Source: Streptomyces sp. NRRL F-2664 (GTDB lineage Bacteria > Actinomycetota > Actinomycetes > Streptomycetales > Streptomycetaceae). Taken from it: 64,000 nucleotides of DNA. Both the position numbers and the translations under genes were made by a program. Below are positions 38,365-47,504 of this stretch, piece after piece. Below the pieces are notes generated by a model. That model was not told where the DNA came from and searched no databases. It saw only the letters and a program-made list of their open reading frames with translations. The DNA lies in the NCBI RefSeq assembly GCF_000719345.1, contig NZ_JOFX01000002.1, positions 1 through 64,000 on the forward strand, in the 5' to 3' direction. Each line of letters starts with the position of its first letter. Position 1 is the first letter of the stretch.

Positions 38365-38469
38365 ACGGATCCGGCCCGCAGGGGTAGGGGCGGTCTCAGG
38401 GTCCGGTCGGGGACGGTCTCAGGGGCGGGACCATACAACTCCCGTCCCTCGGTGCATAGTCTGGTCCGC

Positions 38470-39087
38470 ATGAGTGACGAGAAGCCGTTGCCGGAGTTGA
38501 GGGCGTCGGACGCCGACCGGGACCGGGTGGCGGAGCGCCTCAGGGACGCCGTCGCCGAGGGCCGGCTCGACATGGAGGAGTTCGAGGAGCGGCTGGAGGC
38601 GGTGTACAAGTCCCGGACGTATGCGCAGCTGGAACCGCTGACGGCGGACCTCCCCGCGGCCGCCGCCCCGGCCGCGGCCCCGTCGGCGGCACCGGCGGTG
38701 CCGGCGGCCGGCGCGGCCTGGCCGGGCCGGATCGGCGGTACGGGCACGTCGGCGCTGGCCGTCGCGGTGATGTCGGGCTTCCAGCGCAAGGGGCGGTGGA
38801 CGGTCCCGGCCCGCTTCGACGCGGTCGCGTTCTGGGGCGGCGGGGAGCTCGATCTGCGCCAGGCGGACTTCGCGCAGCGCGAGGTGGTGATCAACTGCGT
38901 CGCCGTCATGGGCGGCATCGAGATCACGGTGCCGCCGGGGGTGGACGTCGATGTCCGGGGCTTCGGCTTCATGGGCGCGTTCGACCAGCGCGACAGCCCG
39001 GGCCCGACGGAGCCGGGCGCTCCGCGGGTGGTGGTGACGGGCTTCGCCTTCTGGGGCGGGGTGGAGGTCAAAACCAAGCGCCCCTAG
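38470..39087 (+). CDS. DUF1707 and LiaF-like domain protein
   Basis: A 205-residue protein. The N-terminal DUF1707 (LRASDADRDRVAERLRDAVAEGRLD) is followed by an Ala/Pro linker and a beta-helical LiaF/DUF2154-like domain (VAFWGGGELDLRQADF, VMGGIEITVPPGVDVDV). Such proteins are thought to sense or respond to envelope stress; the role here is unproven. TAGTCT at 38457-38462 ends seven bases before the ATG, implying a leaderless mRNA. Confidence 0.85.
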   Translation: MSDEKPLPELRASDADRDRVAERLRDAVAEGRLDMEEFEERLEAVYKSRTYAQLEPLTADLPAAAAPAAAPSAAPAVPAAGAAWPGRIGGTGTSALAVAVMSGFQRKGRWTVPARFDAVAFWGGGELDLRQADFAQREVVINCVAVMGGIEITVPPGVDVDVRGFGFMGAFDQRDSPGPTEPGAPRVVVTGFAFWGGVEVKTKRP

Positions 39088-39822
39088 GCTCCCGCCGGGG
39101 GTGGCGGTGCGGGTCGGTGGTGCTGGGGCTCCGCCTTGTGGCTCCCGCCCGGGGTGGCCGGTGGTTGCCGGGGCGCTGCCCCTCGGCTGCCGCCGGGGGT
39201 GGCGGTGCGGGTCGGTGGTGCTGGGGCTCCGCCCCAGACCCCGCGCCTCAAGCGCCGGCGGGGCTGGGGTGTGCCTGGTCGGGGGTGTGGCTGTTGGGGC
39301 GAAACACGGTCATGGCGCGGCGGAGTCGCGGTGCCGGGCAGGGGTGTCTCCTCGGCTCGGCGGGTGCCGTACTTCGCGGTGGTGCTCGGGGGTGACGCCT
39401 CGTCCTGCGGGGACACGGACACGGCGGAGTGTCCCCGCAGGACGAGCGCGCGACCTCCGAGTACCGCCGCGATCGCCCGAACGCGCCGAGCCGAGGAGAC
39501 ATTCCGGCGGGGCACCGCCCCACACAGCACCGACACCGAGCAGCAAAATCCAGCCCCGCCGGCGTTTGAGGCGCGGGGTCCGGGGCGGAGCCCCAGCAAC
39601 CACCGGCCACCCGGGCCCGGGCCCGGACCCCGGTCGGCTGCCCCCGCGGGAGCGGAAGGGTGGGCGCCGCCCCAGCGGGCAGACGGGCCCGGGGGCCGCC
39701 CCCGCCGGTCTGCTGCCCCCGCGGGAGCGGACGGGCGTGGCGGGAACTCCACCGGCCCTCCAGGAGTCGGATGCTATGCAGACAAAACCGGCGCCCGGCG
39801 CCCCGGGGGAAGGCAGGAGCAC
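39088..39822. repeat. Intergenic repeat block: direct repeats and a long imperfect palindrome
   Basis: No gene. A 44-bp sequence at 39092-39135 is repeated exactly at 39190-39233. A palindromic-repeat unit at 39223-39267 is inverted at 39550-39596. Between them TCTCCTCGGCTCGGCG (from 39346) is mirrored before ACATTCC near 39500. CGTCCTGCGGGGACAC at about 39402 pairs exactly with GTGTCCCCGCAGGACG about 30 bases on. A CCCGGG(G)TGGCCGGTGGTTGC segment also recurs inverted near 39596-39617. The whole block is an imperfect inverted repeat of roughly 500-650 bp. Confidence 0.75.
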
Positions 39823-41190
39823 GTGGACGACCGCAGCACAACCGGCGGCACAGCCGGAGCCACAGGCGGCGGCACCGCCGCGCCGGCGGCCGCACCGCCC
39901 CCACCACCGCCCCCCACCCGCGGAGCGTTCGTGTTCAACGCCACCGACGAGGAGCGCCGCCAAGGCGTGCGCCGGATGAAGGCCACCGCCACCGGCCTGC
40001 TGCTCCTCGTCGCGCTGGTCTACGTACTGGCCACGTACGCCGAGCACGCCTGGGGCGCCGGCGCCTGGGCCGGCTACGTCGCCGCCGCCGCGGAGGCCGG
40101 CATGGTCGGCGCGCTCGCGGACTGGTTCGCCGTCACCGCCCTCTTCAAGCGGCCGCTCGGCCTGCCCATCCCGCACACGGCGATCATCCCGACCAAGAAG
40201 GACCAGTTCGGGGCCACCCTCGGTGAGTTCGTCGGCGAGAACTTCCTCTCCTCCGAGGTGGTCCGCACCCGCCTCCACGCGATCGGCATCGGCGGCCGCC
40301 TCGGCACCTGGCTGGCCGAGCCCGCGCACGCCGACCGCGTCACCGCCGAACTCGCCACGGCCCTGCGCGGAGCGCTGACCGTCCTGCGCGACTCCGATGT
40401 GCAGGCCGTCGTGGGCGAGGCCATCACCCGGCGCGCGGAGACCGCGGAGATCGCACCGCCCCTCGGCAAGACCCTGCAGAAGATCGTGTCCGACGGCGGT
40501 CACCGCCGCGCCGTCGACCTCGTCTGCGCCAAGGCGCACGACTGGCTGGTCACCCACGCGGACTCGATCACGGACGCCGTCCAGGGCGGCGCCCCCGGCT
40601 GGACGCCGCGGTTCGTGGACCGCAAGGTGGGCGAACGCGTCTACAAGGAGCTGCTCCGCTTCGTCACGGAGATGCGGGACATGCCGGAGCACCCGGCCCG
40701 CGCGGCCGTGGACCGCTTCCTGCGGGACTTCGCGGCCGACCTCCAGTCGGACACGGCGACGCGGGCCCGGGTGGAGCGCCTGAAGTCGGAGATCCTGGCC
40801 CGCGACGAGGTCCAGGACGTCATCGCCTCCACGTGGTCCGCCATCCGTTCGATGATCATTTCGGCTGCGGAGGACGAGCAGAGCGAGCTGCGCCTGCGGG
40901 TCCGCGCCTCGCTGATCTCGCTGGGGACGCGCCTCGCCACGGACGGGCGGCTCCAGGCGAAGGTGGAGGGCTGGATCGAGGGCGCGGTCGTCTACGTCGT
41001 CACCACCTACCGGAGGGAGATCACCTCGCTGATCACCGACACGGTGGCGGGCTGGGACGCCGAGCACACCTCCCGCAAGATCGAGGCCCACATCGGTCGC
41101 GACCTGCAGTTCATCCGTATCAACGGCACGGTGGTCGGCGCCCTCGCGGGCCTGCTGATCCATACGGTCTCCCGCGCCTTCGGGGCGTAG
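39823..41190 (+). CDS. DUF445 membrane protein (YjiN-like)
   Basis: A 455-residue protein. After an Ala/Gly/Pro-rich head, a hydrophobic hairpin (GLLLLVALVYVLATYAE and AAEAGMVGALADWFAVTAL) is followed by a long helical domain containing RPLGLPIPHTAIIP and LGEFVGENFLS, the DUF445 signature. A last membrane helix lies at the C-terminus. GTG at 39823 is preferred because AGGCAGGAG lies just upstream; longer readings would run into the repeat block. Function unknown. Confidence 0.85.
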   Translation: MDDRSTTGGTAGATGGGTAAPAAAPPPPPPPTRGAFVFNATDEERRQGVRRMKATATGLLLLVALVYVLATYAEHAWGAGAWAGYVAAAAEAGMVGALADWFAVTALFKRPLGLPIPHTAIIPTKKDQFGATLGEFVGENFLSSEVVRTRLHAIGIGGRLGTWLAEPAHADRVTAELATALRGALTVLRDSDVQAVVGEAITRRAETAEIAPPLGKTLQKIVSDGGHRRAVDLVCAKAHDWLVTHADSITDAVQGGAPGWTPRFVDRKVGERVYKELLRFVTEMRDMPEHPARAAVDRFLRDFAADLQSDTATRARVERLKSEILARDEVQDVIASTWSAIRSMIISAAEDEQSELRLRVRASLISLGTRLATDGRLQAKVEGWIEGAVVYVVTTYRREITSLITDTVAGWDAEHTSRKIEAHIGRDLQFIRINGTVVGALAGLLIHTVSRAFGA

Positions 41191-41193
41191 GGC

Positions 41194-42174
41194 TCACGGG
41201 AGCGGCAGCTCCAGCTGTGCGTGGCCCCGGGCCGTGACGCGGGGCGGGCGGGGGCGGGCGGCGCCCAGGGCGAGGAGGGTGCGCAGCGCGCCGACCGGTT
41301 CCGCCGGCTCGTCCCGCAGGATCCCGGGGGTCGTGCTGACGACGAGGACGCCGCGGGCCTCCAGGCGCAGTCGGCGGCGCAGCGTGGCCTGCCAGGCGTC
41401 GCGCGTGTAGTGGTACTCCGCGGAGTCGATCTCCAGGGCCACCCCTTCGTCGGGCCAGTACGCGTCGGGGCTGGCGAGGAAGGCTCCGTCGGGTCCGTAG
41501 AGGCGGGCGTTCCAGAGCGGAGTGGGCAGGTCCGTGGCCGCGAGGGCCTCGCGTGCGCGGCCCTCGGCGAGCGAGTGGACCCCGGCGAGCAGTTCGGCGG
41601 CCGCCGTCCGGACGGCGGGACGGTGCCGGATGCGGCCCGCGCGCAGCTCCGCGTGCAGGTCGTGGGGGTGGCACCAGCCGCCCTGGACGACGTTCGCGAG
41701 GACGGACCGCACCAGGTCCGCGTCGGCGGTGCGGGCCGCGAAGTCGGTGGCGGCCCGTACCGGACGTGTGCTGGGCACGCCGGTGATGGTGATGGTGGGC
41801 GGCCAGCGGGTGGTCGAGCAGGGGCGGACGCGGCCGGTGGCCGTCACCGAGCGGGGTGCGCGGACGAGGACGTCCAGTGGGTCGGGTGGTGCGTCGCGGA
41901 TGCCGAGGAGTGCGAGGGCCGCGCCGCCGGTGAGTGCGGCGGCGGTCCCGGAGAGCGGGTCCGTGGCGGGCGGGGCGGCGTACAGGACGGCGGAGAGGGC
42001 CTGCTGCCGGTGGTCGGGCGGGCCGGTCTGCAGGAGGTACACCCTGGGCAGGAGCCGCTGCCAGGGTCCTCCGCGGCGGCTGCGGCCGCTGATGGTGGCG
42101 GCCGGGATGCCGGCCTGGCGGAGCTGGTGGTGGGTGGCCAGGTTGAGCTGGCGGTGGGCGATGCGTGTGATCAT
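41194..42174 (-). CDS. AbiEi-like wHTH and DUF559/Vsr-fold protein
   Basis: A 326-residue protein. The N-terminus (HRQLNLATHHQLRQAGIPAATI, then RGGPWQRLLPRVYLL) matches the winged-helix domain of AbiEi-type antitoxin-like proteins. The C-terminus (EIDSAEYHYTRDAWQATLRRRLRLEARGVLV with key Asp/Glu) resembles the DUF559 PD-(D/E)XK-type nuclease fold. Such fusions are common and multi-copy in Streptomyces and have no proven function. No AbiEii toxin is adjacent. Convergent with the DUF445 gene, three bases apart. Confidence 0.75.
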   Translation of the reverse strand: MITRIAHRQLNLATHHQLRQAGIPAATISGRSRRGGPWQRLLPRVYLLQTGPPDHRQQALSAVLYAAPPATDPLSGTAAALTGGAALALLGIRDAPPDPLDVLVRAPRSVTATGRVRPCSTTRWPPTITITGVPSTRPVRAATDFAARTADADLVRSVLANVVQGGWCHPHDLHAELRAGRIRHRPAVRTAAAELLAGVHSLAEGRAREALAATDLPTPLWNARLYGPDGAFLASPDAYWPDEGVALEIDSAEYHYTRDAWQATLRRRLRLEARGVLVVSTTPGILRDEPAEPVGALRTLLALGAARPRPPRVTARGHAQLELPLP

Positions 42175-42208
42175 GCCCCCGGTATGCCCGGTGGCGGGCG
42201 GCCGACGC

Positions 42209-42745
42209 TCACGCCGAGGGGTGGTTCGGGGCGAGGAAGACGACGACGGCGTTCTCCGTGCCGGGCAGCGGCTTCACCTCGTGCCAGCCGAGCCGGTGGT
42301 AGGTGGCCACGGTGTCGGTGGCGACGCGTGCGGTCAGCAGCCAGGCCCGGTCGTCGGGGGCGTCGGCGGTGATCTCCGCGAGCAGGGCGCGCCCGGTGCC
42401 GTGGCCGCGCGCGTGCGGGCGTACGGCGAGCTCGTCGATCTCCAGGGCGCCGACGAGGAGTTCCCGTACGCGCCGGCGGCCGAGCTGCGCGGCGACGTGT
42501 CCGTAGGCGCGGTCGGTGGGGAAGGCGCGGGGGGTCAGCCAGGCGGTGGCGAAGCCGTCGACGCCGAGGGCCGACTGGGCGAAGGCGGTGCGGAAACCGG
42601 GGCGCCGGGTGTCGGCGTGCAGCCGTACGGCGAACTGACGAATGGTTTCTGCATCCTCGTTCCACGGCGGCGCGGAGAAGACCTCGCCGTAGGCGTCGGC
42701 GAGTTCGTCCGTCAGGTCCAGGACGGCCGGTCCGTAACAGATCAC
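42209..42745 (-). CDS. GNAT-family N-acetyltransferase
   Basis: A 178-residue protein with the GNAT acetyl-CoA motif ELAVRPHARGHGTGRALLAEI (R/Q-x-x-G-x-G/A) and the family's C-terminal YHRLGWHEV. The acetyl acceptor is unknown. GTG at 42745 is chosen for the upstream AAGGAG; there is no closer ATG that keeps the domain intact. Confidence 0.88.
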   Translation of the reverse strand: MICYGPAVLDLTDELADAYGEVFSAPPWNEDAETIRQFAVRLHADTRRPGFRTAFAQSALGVDGFATAWLTPRAFPTDRAYGHVAAQLGRRRVRELLVGALEIDELAVRPHARGHGTGRALLAEITADAPDDRAWLLTARVATDTVATYHRLGWHEVKPLPGTENAVVVFLAPNHPSA

Positions 42746-42973
42746 GTGTGCAGCTCCTTGGGCCGGCTCGGGAGGCTCGGGTCGCGAGCGGGTCGCTCGG
42801 GGGCGGATCGTCCCCGCCGTGGGGGCGGATCGTTCCTGCCGAGGCCCGAATCTACGCCTGCGCGGTACGGAAGCGGGCATGTCCACAGATCCGGAGGGTG
42901 TGCGACAAATCCGACTTCCGTACGGTGTCGTGGACCCCCGTGTCGACCCGCCCCGGCGCGCGTTGGGCCGGGC

Positions 42974-43165
42974 GTGCGCAACAACCTCCTCAGCCGGGCC
43001 CTGATGGGCCTCGCCGCCTGCGCGGTGGCGTTCTTCGTGATCCTGGGGGTCATGGCCGTGCTCCCGCGCCCACTCCAGGACGCGCTTCCGGACAACGTCC
43101 TGGGCGGGGCCGCCGTGGTCCTGGCGGTGGCGGCCGCGCGCCGGTTCGCCCGCCGGGCGCGTTAG
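42974..43165 (+). CDS. Small membrane protein
   Basis: A 63-residue frame with two hydrophobic segments (RALMGLAACAVAFFVILGVM and NVLGGAAVVLAVAAARR) and a cationic end. GTG at 42974 has only a weak purine-rich site upstream. Codon use suits the genome. No family recognised. It could also be read as part of a longer spurious frame, so confidence is moderate. Confidence 0.5.
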   Translation: MRNNLLSRALMGLAACAVAFFVILGVMAVLPRPLQDALPDNVLGGAAVVLAVAAARRFARRAR

Positions 43166-43204
43166 CCTCGTCCGGTGACGTCCGAACGGCTGGAGGCCCC
43201 CACC

Positions 43205-43501
43205 ATGGCGCAGCTCCCCACCTCGCTCGTCGCCGCAGGCGGCCTCGTCGGCGGGTACGCCGCGGCCCGCTGGACGGGGAACCGCCCGCTCGGCGGCGTG
43301 GTCCTGGCGGCGGCCGGCACCGTCGCCGCGCGCGCATGGCACCGCCGCACGTCCCCGACGACGACGGCCCTGCTGGGCGCGGCCTACGTCGCCGCCTTCG
43401 CGGGCTCCCACCCCCTGGCCAAGAAGATCGGCGCCTGGCCGGCGGTCTTCACCGCGGCCGCCGCCGTGGCCGCCACCACGTACGCCGCCGCGGACCGCTA
43501 G
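43205..43501 (+). CDS. Small multi-helix membrane protein
   Basis: A 98-residue protein with three or four hydrophobic stretches (SLVAAGGLVGGYAAARW, GGVVLAAAGTVAARAW, TALLGAAYVAAFAG, AVFTAAAAVAATTYAA). The ATG at 43205 is preferred because GGAGG lies eight bases upstream; a GTG at 43175 would add ten residues. Function unknown. It is the last core-like gene before the accessory island. Confidence 0.65.
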   Translation: MAQLPTSLVAAGGLVGGYAAARWTGNRPLGGVVLAAAGTVAARAWHRRTSPTTTALLGAAYVAAFAGSHPLAKKIGAWPAVFTAAAAVAATTYAAADR

Positions 43502-43664
43502 GCGGAGGTCCACGGGTCGCGGAGCCGCCGCTAGGGAGAGGCTCCGCCACTGGCGGTGCAGCGACCATAGGTGGTTGCCCAGCCCCGGCGATCGCCCGGG
43601 CCGCCGTGCCCGGGCCAGGGGGGCACTGACGACTTCCCCTGTTCAAGCGAATGCTGCGGAGGGC

Positions 43665-43670
43665 TAGAAT
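43665..43670 (+). promoter_or_regulatory. Promoter -10 of vsr
   Basis: TAGAAT (43665-43670) is preceded at 17-bp spacing by TTCAAG (43642-43647). Transcription would start about four bases before the vsr ATG, and no ribosome site precedes that ATG. Confidence 0.5.
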
Positions 43671-43680
43671 CCGAGCCGTT

Positions 43681-44151
43681 ATGACGAACAAGCTGCCCGA
43701 GCCCGAGGAGTGGACCCCGCCGGCTGGATCATGGGCATCGTCAGCCGCCAACCGCCGGAGCATGCTCGGCAACAGGAGCCGGGACACATCCCCCGAGCGG
43801 GCGCTTCGCTCGCTTCTGCACGCGCGGGGGCTTCGCTACCGTGTGGCCGCCAAACCGCTTCCGAAAATCCGCCGCACCGCGGACCTCGTGTTTGGGCCGA
43901 CAAAAGTCGCGGTGTTCGTGGATGGGTGTTTCTGGCACGGCTGTCCCCAACATTTTGTCCCACCGAAGACCAACCCCGACTACTGGCGCGAGAAGATCGG
44001 CGGCAATATGCGCCGCGACAGGGAGACCGACGCACAACTGGCTGCTGAAGGGTGGCTCGTCCTGCGCTTCTGGGAACATGAAGAAGCGGCTGACTGCGCC
44101 GCCGTTGTATGGGACGCAGTCACATCGCGCCGCTCCGGAGCTGGACGGTAG
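43681..44151 (+). CDS. vsr: Very short patch repair endonuclease Vsr
   Basis: A 156-residue nuclease that nicks at T:G mismatches made when 5-methylcytosine deaminates, normally partnered with a C5-methyltransferase. The family pattern is clear: SPERALRSLLHARGLRYRV, ADLVFGPTKVAVFVDGCFWHGCP (catalytic Asp and zinc/His ligands), and FWEHE at the C-terminus. It is convergent with the methyltransferase gene, 13 bases apart. First gene of the accessory island; codon choice is less GC-biased than its left neighbours. Confidence 0.93.
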   Translation: MTNKLPEPEEWTPPAGSWASSAANRRSMLGNRSRDTSPERALRSLLHARGLRYRVAAKPLPKIRRTADLVFGPTKVAVFVDGCFWHGCPQHFVPPKTNPDYWREKIGGNMRRDRETDAQLAAEGWLVLRFWEHEEAADCAAVVWDAVTSRRSGAGR

Positions 44152-44164
44152 ATCCGCTTCCAGC

Positions 44165-45505
44165 TCAGGCAGGCACGTCGGCAGGTACCGCCATCTCGGC
44201 TGCGCGGGGACGGCTGACTCGTGCTGCAGGGGCGAACAGGGTGCCCTCCTTGGCGAGGAGTGAGGAACCAGCGTCCGGATCGTCAGCCATCTGGTAGCCC
44301 GAGAGGAGCGAGTCCCGGTGCTCCGGTCGCAGGACAGCTGCGACGGCTCGGCCCACTGCCTCGGCCACCGGCGGTGGGAAAGCATTGCCCACCTGGCGAT
44401 AGCGTGCGGTTTTGCCGCCGCCTGCGAACGTCCAGTCGCGGAAGCCCTGAACGGCGGCTGCCTGGTCGACCGTGAGCATCGGACCGTCCTTGCGGAACAG
44501 ATCCCGCTCAGGGACGGTTTGATCCTCGTCATTGGCGACGCCCTTGGCATCCACGCCCAGCGCAGCCCACGCCTTCTTGGCGCGCGTGGGCCCGAGGTCC
44601 GCCCCCCCGTGCTTTCGAGAGCCTCCCACGAGCGTGGGTGCAACCAAGAGGCCGCGAGACTGTGCTGTCAGGGCGTTCCGCTCCCAATCGTCGTATGCCT
44701 GCGCACCCGTCCGCGTAACACCGTCGGCCGTGTACTCGACGTCCCAGTAAGGTGTGTACCGCTTGCGCATGCTGCTCTGGAGAGTTTCCATCAGCGTTTC
44801 TGCCGGCAGGGCGTCCCGAACCGGCCAAACGAAGGCCCCGCTGTTTGCCACGTCCTTGTGAAAAGCGACCAGAATGGCGCGTGGGCGAAGCTGCGGGACG
44901 CCGAACGCGTTCGCGTCCATGCGGCGCCATACGCTCCGCATCTTCCGGTCCTGCTGCTGGGGGGTCATAGCGGCGGAGATTTCGGGCACGGAGTATCCGA
45001 GACTCTTCAAATCGTTGATGATGGAGCGCCTGTAGTCGATGAAGACCTCAGGCGGCTCCAGGATGCCGCGGACGTTCTCAATGAGGATGGCGCGAGGCTG
45101 GAGATCTTCAACGATTCGGAGCATGTCCGGGAAAAGATCCCGCTCATCGTCTTTTCCGAGCTGCTTTCCTGCCAGAGAGAACGGGGGGCACGGTACCCCG
45201 CCAGCGAGGAGGTCGATCTTCCGGCCGTGAAGTTTTTCCATCTCTTTTAGCTGCTGGTGCTCAGCGGAGCCGAGAAACTCCCGCACATCGGATGGGCGTA
45301 GCGCGTCGACCTTCTCTTGCGTCCAGCCAGGCCAGGTGCCGACGTTTGCCTTCAGAGTCTCGACGGCGTGCCCGTCCCACTCGACCAGTGCCGCGTGGTC
45401 GAATCCAGCCTGGTGGAGGCCCGAGGCCTGGCCGCCCGCGCCAGCACAGATTTCAACAGATACCAGTGGATCGTCGAAGTGGGGGCGGGGTCGCCGCGCG
45501 GTCAT
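44165..45505 (-). CDS. DNA (cytosine-5) methyltransferase
   Basis: A 446-residue C5-methyltransferase. Motif I is ICAGAGGQASGL, motif IV GGVPCPPFSLAGKQ with the catalytic cysteine, motif VI ENVRG, motif VIII QLRPRAILV, motifs IX-X RYRQVGNAFPPPVAEAVG. The region between VIII and IX is the target-recognition domain and its specificity cannot be read from sequence. ATG at 45505 is preferred. 172 bp downstream of the SNF2 gene with its own possible promoter and an inverted repeat in the gap. Confidence 0.95.
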   Translation of the reverse strand: MTARRPRPHFDDPLVSVEICAGAGGQASGLHQAGFDHAALVEWDGHAVETLKANVGTWPGWTQEKVDALRPSDVREFLGSAEHQQLKEMEKLHGRKIDLLAGGVPCPPFSLAGKQLGKDDERDLFPDMLRIVEDLQPRAILIENVRGILEPPEVFIDYRRSIINDLKSLGYSVPEISAAMTPQQQDRKMRSVWRRMDANAFGVPQLRPRAILVAFHKDVANSGAFVWPVRDALPAETLMETLQSSMRKRYTPYWDVEYTADGVTRTGAQAYDDWERNALTAQSRGLLVAPTLVGGSRKHGGADLGPTRAKKAWAALGVDAKGVANDEDQTVPERDLFRKDGPMLTVDQAAAVQGFRDWTFAGGGKTARYRQVGNAFPPPVAEAVGRAVAAVLRPEHRDSLLSGYQMADDPDAGSSLLAKEGTLFAPAARVSRPRAAEMAVPADVPA

Positions 45506-45586
45506 CCCTGGTCTCCTCATGTGTGGCGCGAAACATCCAGTGTGGCAGGTACGCCAGGATGCATCCTCACATGGACCGCCCACATC

Positions 45587-45621
45587 GGGCGCCAGATCAC
45601 CTTTTACAGCGACTGGCGCCC
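45587..45621. promoter_or_regulatory. Inverted repeat between SNF2 and methyltransferase genes
   Basis: GGGCGCCAG (45587-45595) is inverted exactly as CTGGCGCCC (45613-45621) over a 17-base AT-richer spacer. It may be a terminator for the upstream operon or a methylation-sensitive operator for the methyltransferase. Confidence 0.4.
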
Positions 45622-45677
45622 GCCTCCCGCTAGGGAGTCCTCACTGCTCGTGCCGAGCCGACCTGATCGGCCCGGCC

Positions 45678-47504
45678 CTAACGCCGCCTGAGGTGCCGGA
45701 GCAGTGCGGCTACATCTGCCGGAGCCAGCCCGGCCGCCACCGAGGGCTCTTCCTGCAGGTCGGCCAGCTGCTGCACAGTCGGGTCGTCAAGGATCTTGCC
45801 CATGAACTCCAGCTTCTGGTCAAGGCGGGCCTCCACAACCTCGTCAATCGTCCCGCGGGCCGCCAAGACAGTGACGCGGGTCTCAACGTCAGGCGCCAGC
45901 CCCAGGCGGTGGATGCGGTCCAGGCTCTGCAGGTACCTGCCCCCGACGAAGTCGCGGTCCACGTACACCGCGTCGTGGCAGACGTGATGGAGGCTGATCC
46001 CTTCACCCAGGGTGGCCGGGTTGGAGACCAACACGTGGCAGTCCTTGCTCTCGCGGAACCTCCGGATCTGGTCATCCCGGTCCGGCGTCCCCCCGTGGAC
46101 GATGGCGGGCGAGAATTCGGAAAGCAAGCGCTCCAGGGTCCTCAGGCTGCGCACGAAAGTTGACCAGACGAGTGTCTTGCGCCCGTCCTGGGCGTTTTTT
46201 CCGATGATCGCTGCAGTTTCTTGGTACTTCGGTGACAGTTCATAGTCGGGTAGATCACGCATAAGCGTGTACAGCGAGTGGCTCCGGGGGATCTCCAGGG
46301 GAGGCAGCTGGTAGGCAAGGGGTTCATATCGGCTGCCACCGTCCAATAGGAGGGCCGGGCTGGTGGCTGCCATCAGGAGGCGCAGCGCTGTTTTGCCCAG
46401 TGCACTCAAGTCGTCCTGACCCGAACGTGGATTCTGGCTGCCGACCAGGGCCTCGTAAATCTCGGTGTGTAGGGGGGGCAGGTCGACGTAGCGGACGCGG
46501 GGCTCCATCGGCGGAAGCCCGAGTTCGAGCTTGGTCGTCCGGGTGAACAGCGGGCGGAGCGTGCGACTGGCCTCTGCCAGGTCGCCTCCGGCCACTGCGC
46601 GTGCTACTGCCCGCTGCCCGTGGCCGGGCCAGACGAAGCCGAGAAGGTTTTCCAGGTCCTTCCGGCCATTGGGCGCTGGCGTGCCCGTGAGGATGAGGCG
46701 GCGACGGGCCAGCGGCCCCAGCGCCATGCAGGCGGCGCCATAGGTCCCGCGGACGCCGAGTTTCATCCGGTGGGCTTCGTCAAGGATGAGCATGGCAGGT
46801 TCGGATTGGAGCCACGCTGTCAGGACCGGGAGCGCGCGGTCGAGACGCTCGTAGTTGACGATGAGGACTTCGGCGTAGTCGTCCATCGTTCCATCGACCA
46901 CGTGCGGCCGCAGACGGTGGCGGAAGCAAACGGCGGTTTCATATTTCCACGATTCGTAGGCCGACTTGGGGCAGACCACAAGAAGGCGGGAGACATTGCC
47001 GCGCGCCTTCTCCGCCGCGTACACCCCAAGTGCTGCGCGGGTTTTGCCCGCCCCCGGCACGCTGAAGTTGGCGCCGTGCTGCAGCGACAGCAGCTTGGCG
47101 ATGTCCCGTTTCTGGAACTCCCCCAGCTCGGCCTGCCACTCGTCGCCCAGCAGGGGGGGCACATCGTCGGCAGCCATCTCTGCGGCAGCTGCTGCTTCAG
47201 GGTCTGCCAGCCGCTGCTCGACCCTGGCCGCATCTTGGATGCTGCCGACGACGAGCTGCTGTAGGTCCGTGGCCCACTCCACGCCGGCCTGGTCCGGCCA
47301 ATGGGCCAGCTGGTCCACCCGGGTCAGCACGTCGTCAACGTCGGCAACGGCAGTGGTGGGGCTCAGCTGGCCGGCGGTACGGAACCGGGCGGTCAGCTGG
47401 ACCAGGGCATCGGCATACTCTGCGGACGCTTTGAAGACCACCTTGGTGCGCGACTCGTCGAACTCCAGGCGCAGCGAGGCGCTAGTGGTGCTGCTGCCGG
47501 TCAC
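45678..47504 (-). CDS. SNF2-family DEAH helicase/translocase
   Basis: A 608-residue superfamily 2 protein. Walker A is SVPGAGKTRA; motif II is ILDEAH; motif III LILTGTPAPN; motif VI QSLDRIHRLG. The N-terminal 120 residues are unique and acidic. SNF2 proteins of this type translocate on duplex DNA and are parts of several phage-defence and restriction systems. GTG at 47504 overlaps the stop of the ParB-like gene by four bases (GTGA), indicating coupled synthesis. Confidence 0.93.
   Translation of the reverse strand: MTGSSTTSASLRLEFDESRTKVVFKASAEYADALVQLTARFRTAGQLSPTTAVADVDDVLTRVDQLAHWPDQAGVEWATDLQQLVVGSIQDAARVEQRLADPEAAAAAEMAADDVPPLLGDEWQAELGEFQKRDIAKLLSLQHGANFSVPGAGKTRAALGVYAAEKARGNVSRLLVVCPKSAYESWKYETAVCFRHRLRPHVVDGTMDDYAEVLIVNYERLDRALPVLTAWLQSEPAMLILDEAHRMKLGVRGTYGAACMALGPLARRRLILTGTPAPNGRKDLENLLGFVWPGHGQRAVARAVAGGDLAEASRTLRPLFTRTTKLELGLPPMEPRVRYVDLPPLHTEIYEALVGSQNPRSGQDDLSALGKTALRLLMAATSPALLLDGGSRYEPLAYQLPPLEIPRSHSLYTLMRDLPDYELSPKYQETAAIIGKNAQDGRKTLVWSTFVRSLRTLERLLSEFSPAIVHGGTPDRDDQIRRFRESKDCHVLVSNPATLGEGISLHHVCHDAVYVDRDFVGGRYLQSLDRIHRLGLAPDVETRVTVLAARGTIDEVVEARLDQKLEFMGKILDDPTVQQLADLQEEPSVAAGLAPADVAALLRHLRRR

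Noticed and set aside
44165..47504. Assignment of the vsr/methyltransferase/SNF2 cluster to DISARM
   Set aside because: A C5-methyltransferase and SNF2 helicase are shared with DISARM types, but no drmA, drmB or drmC-like gene is present nearby.
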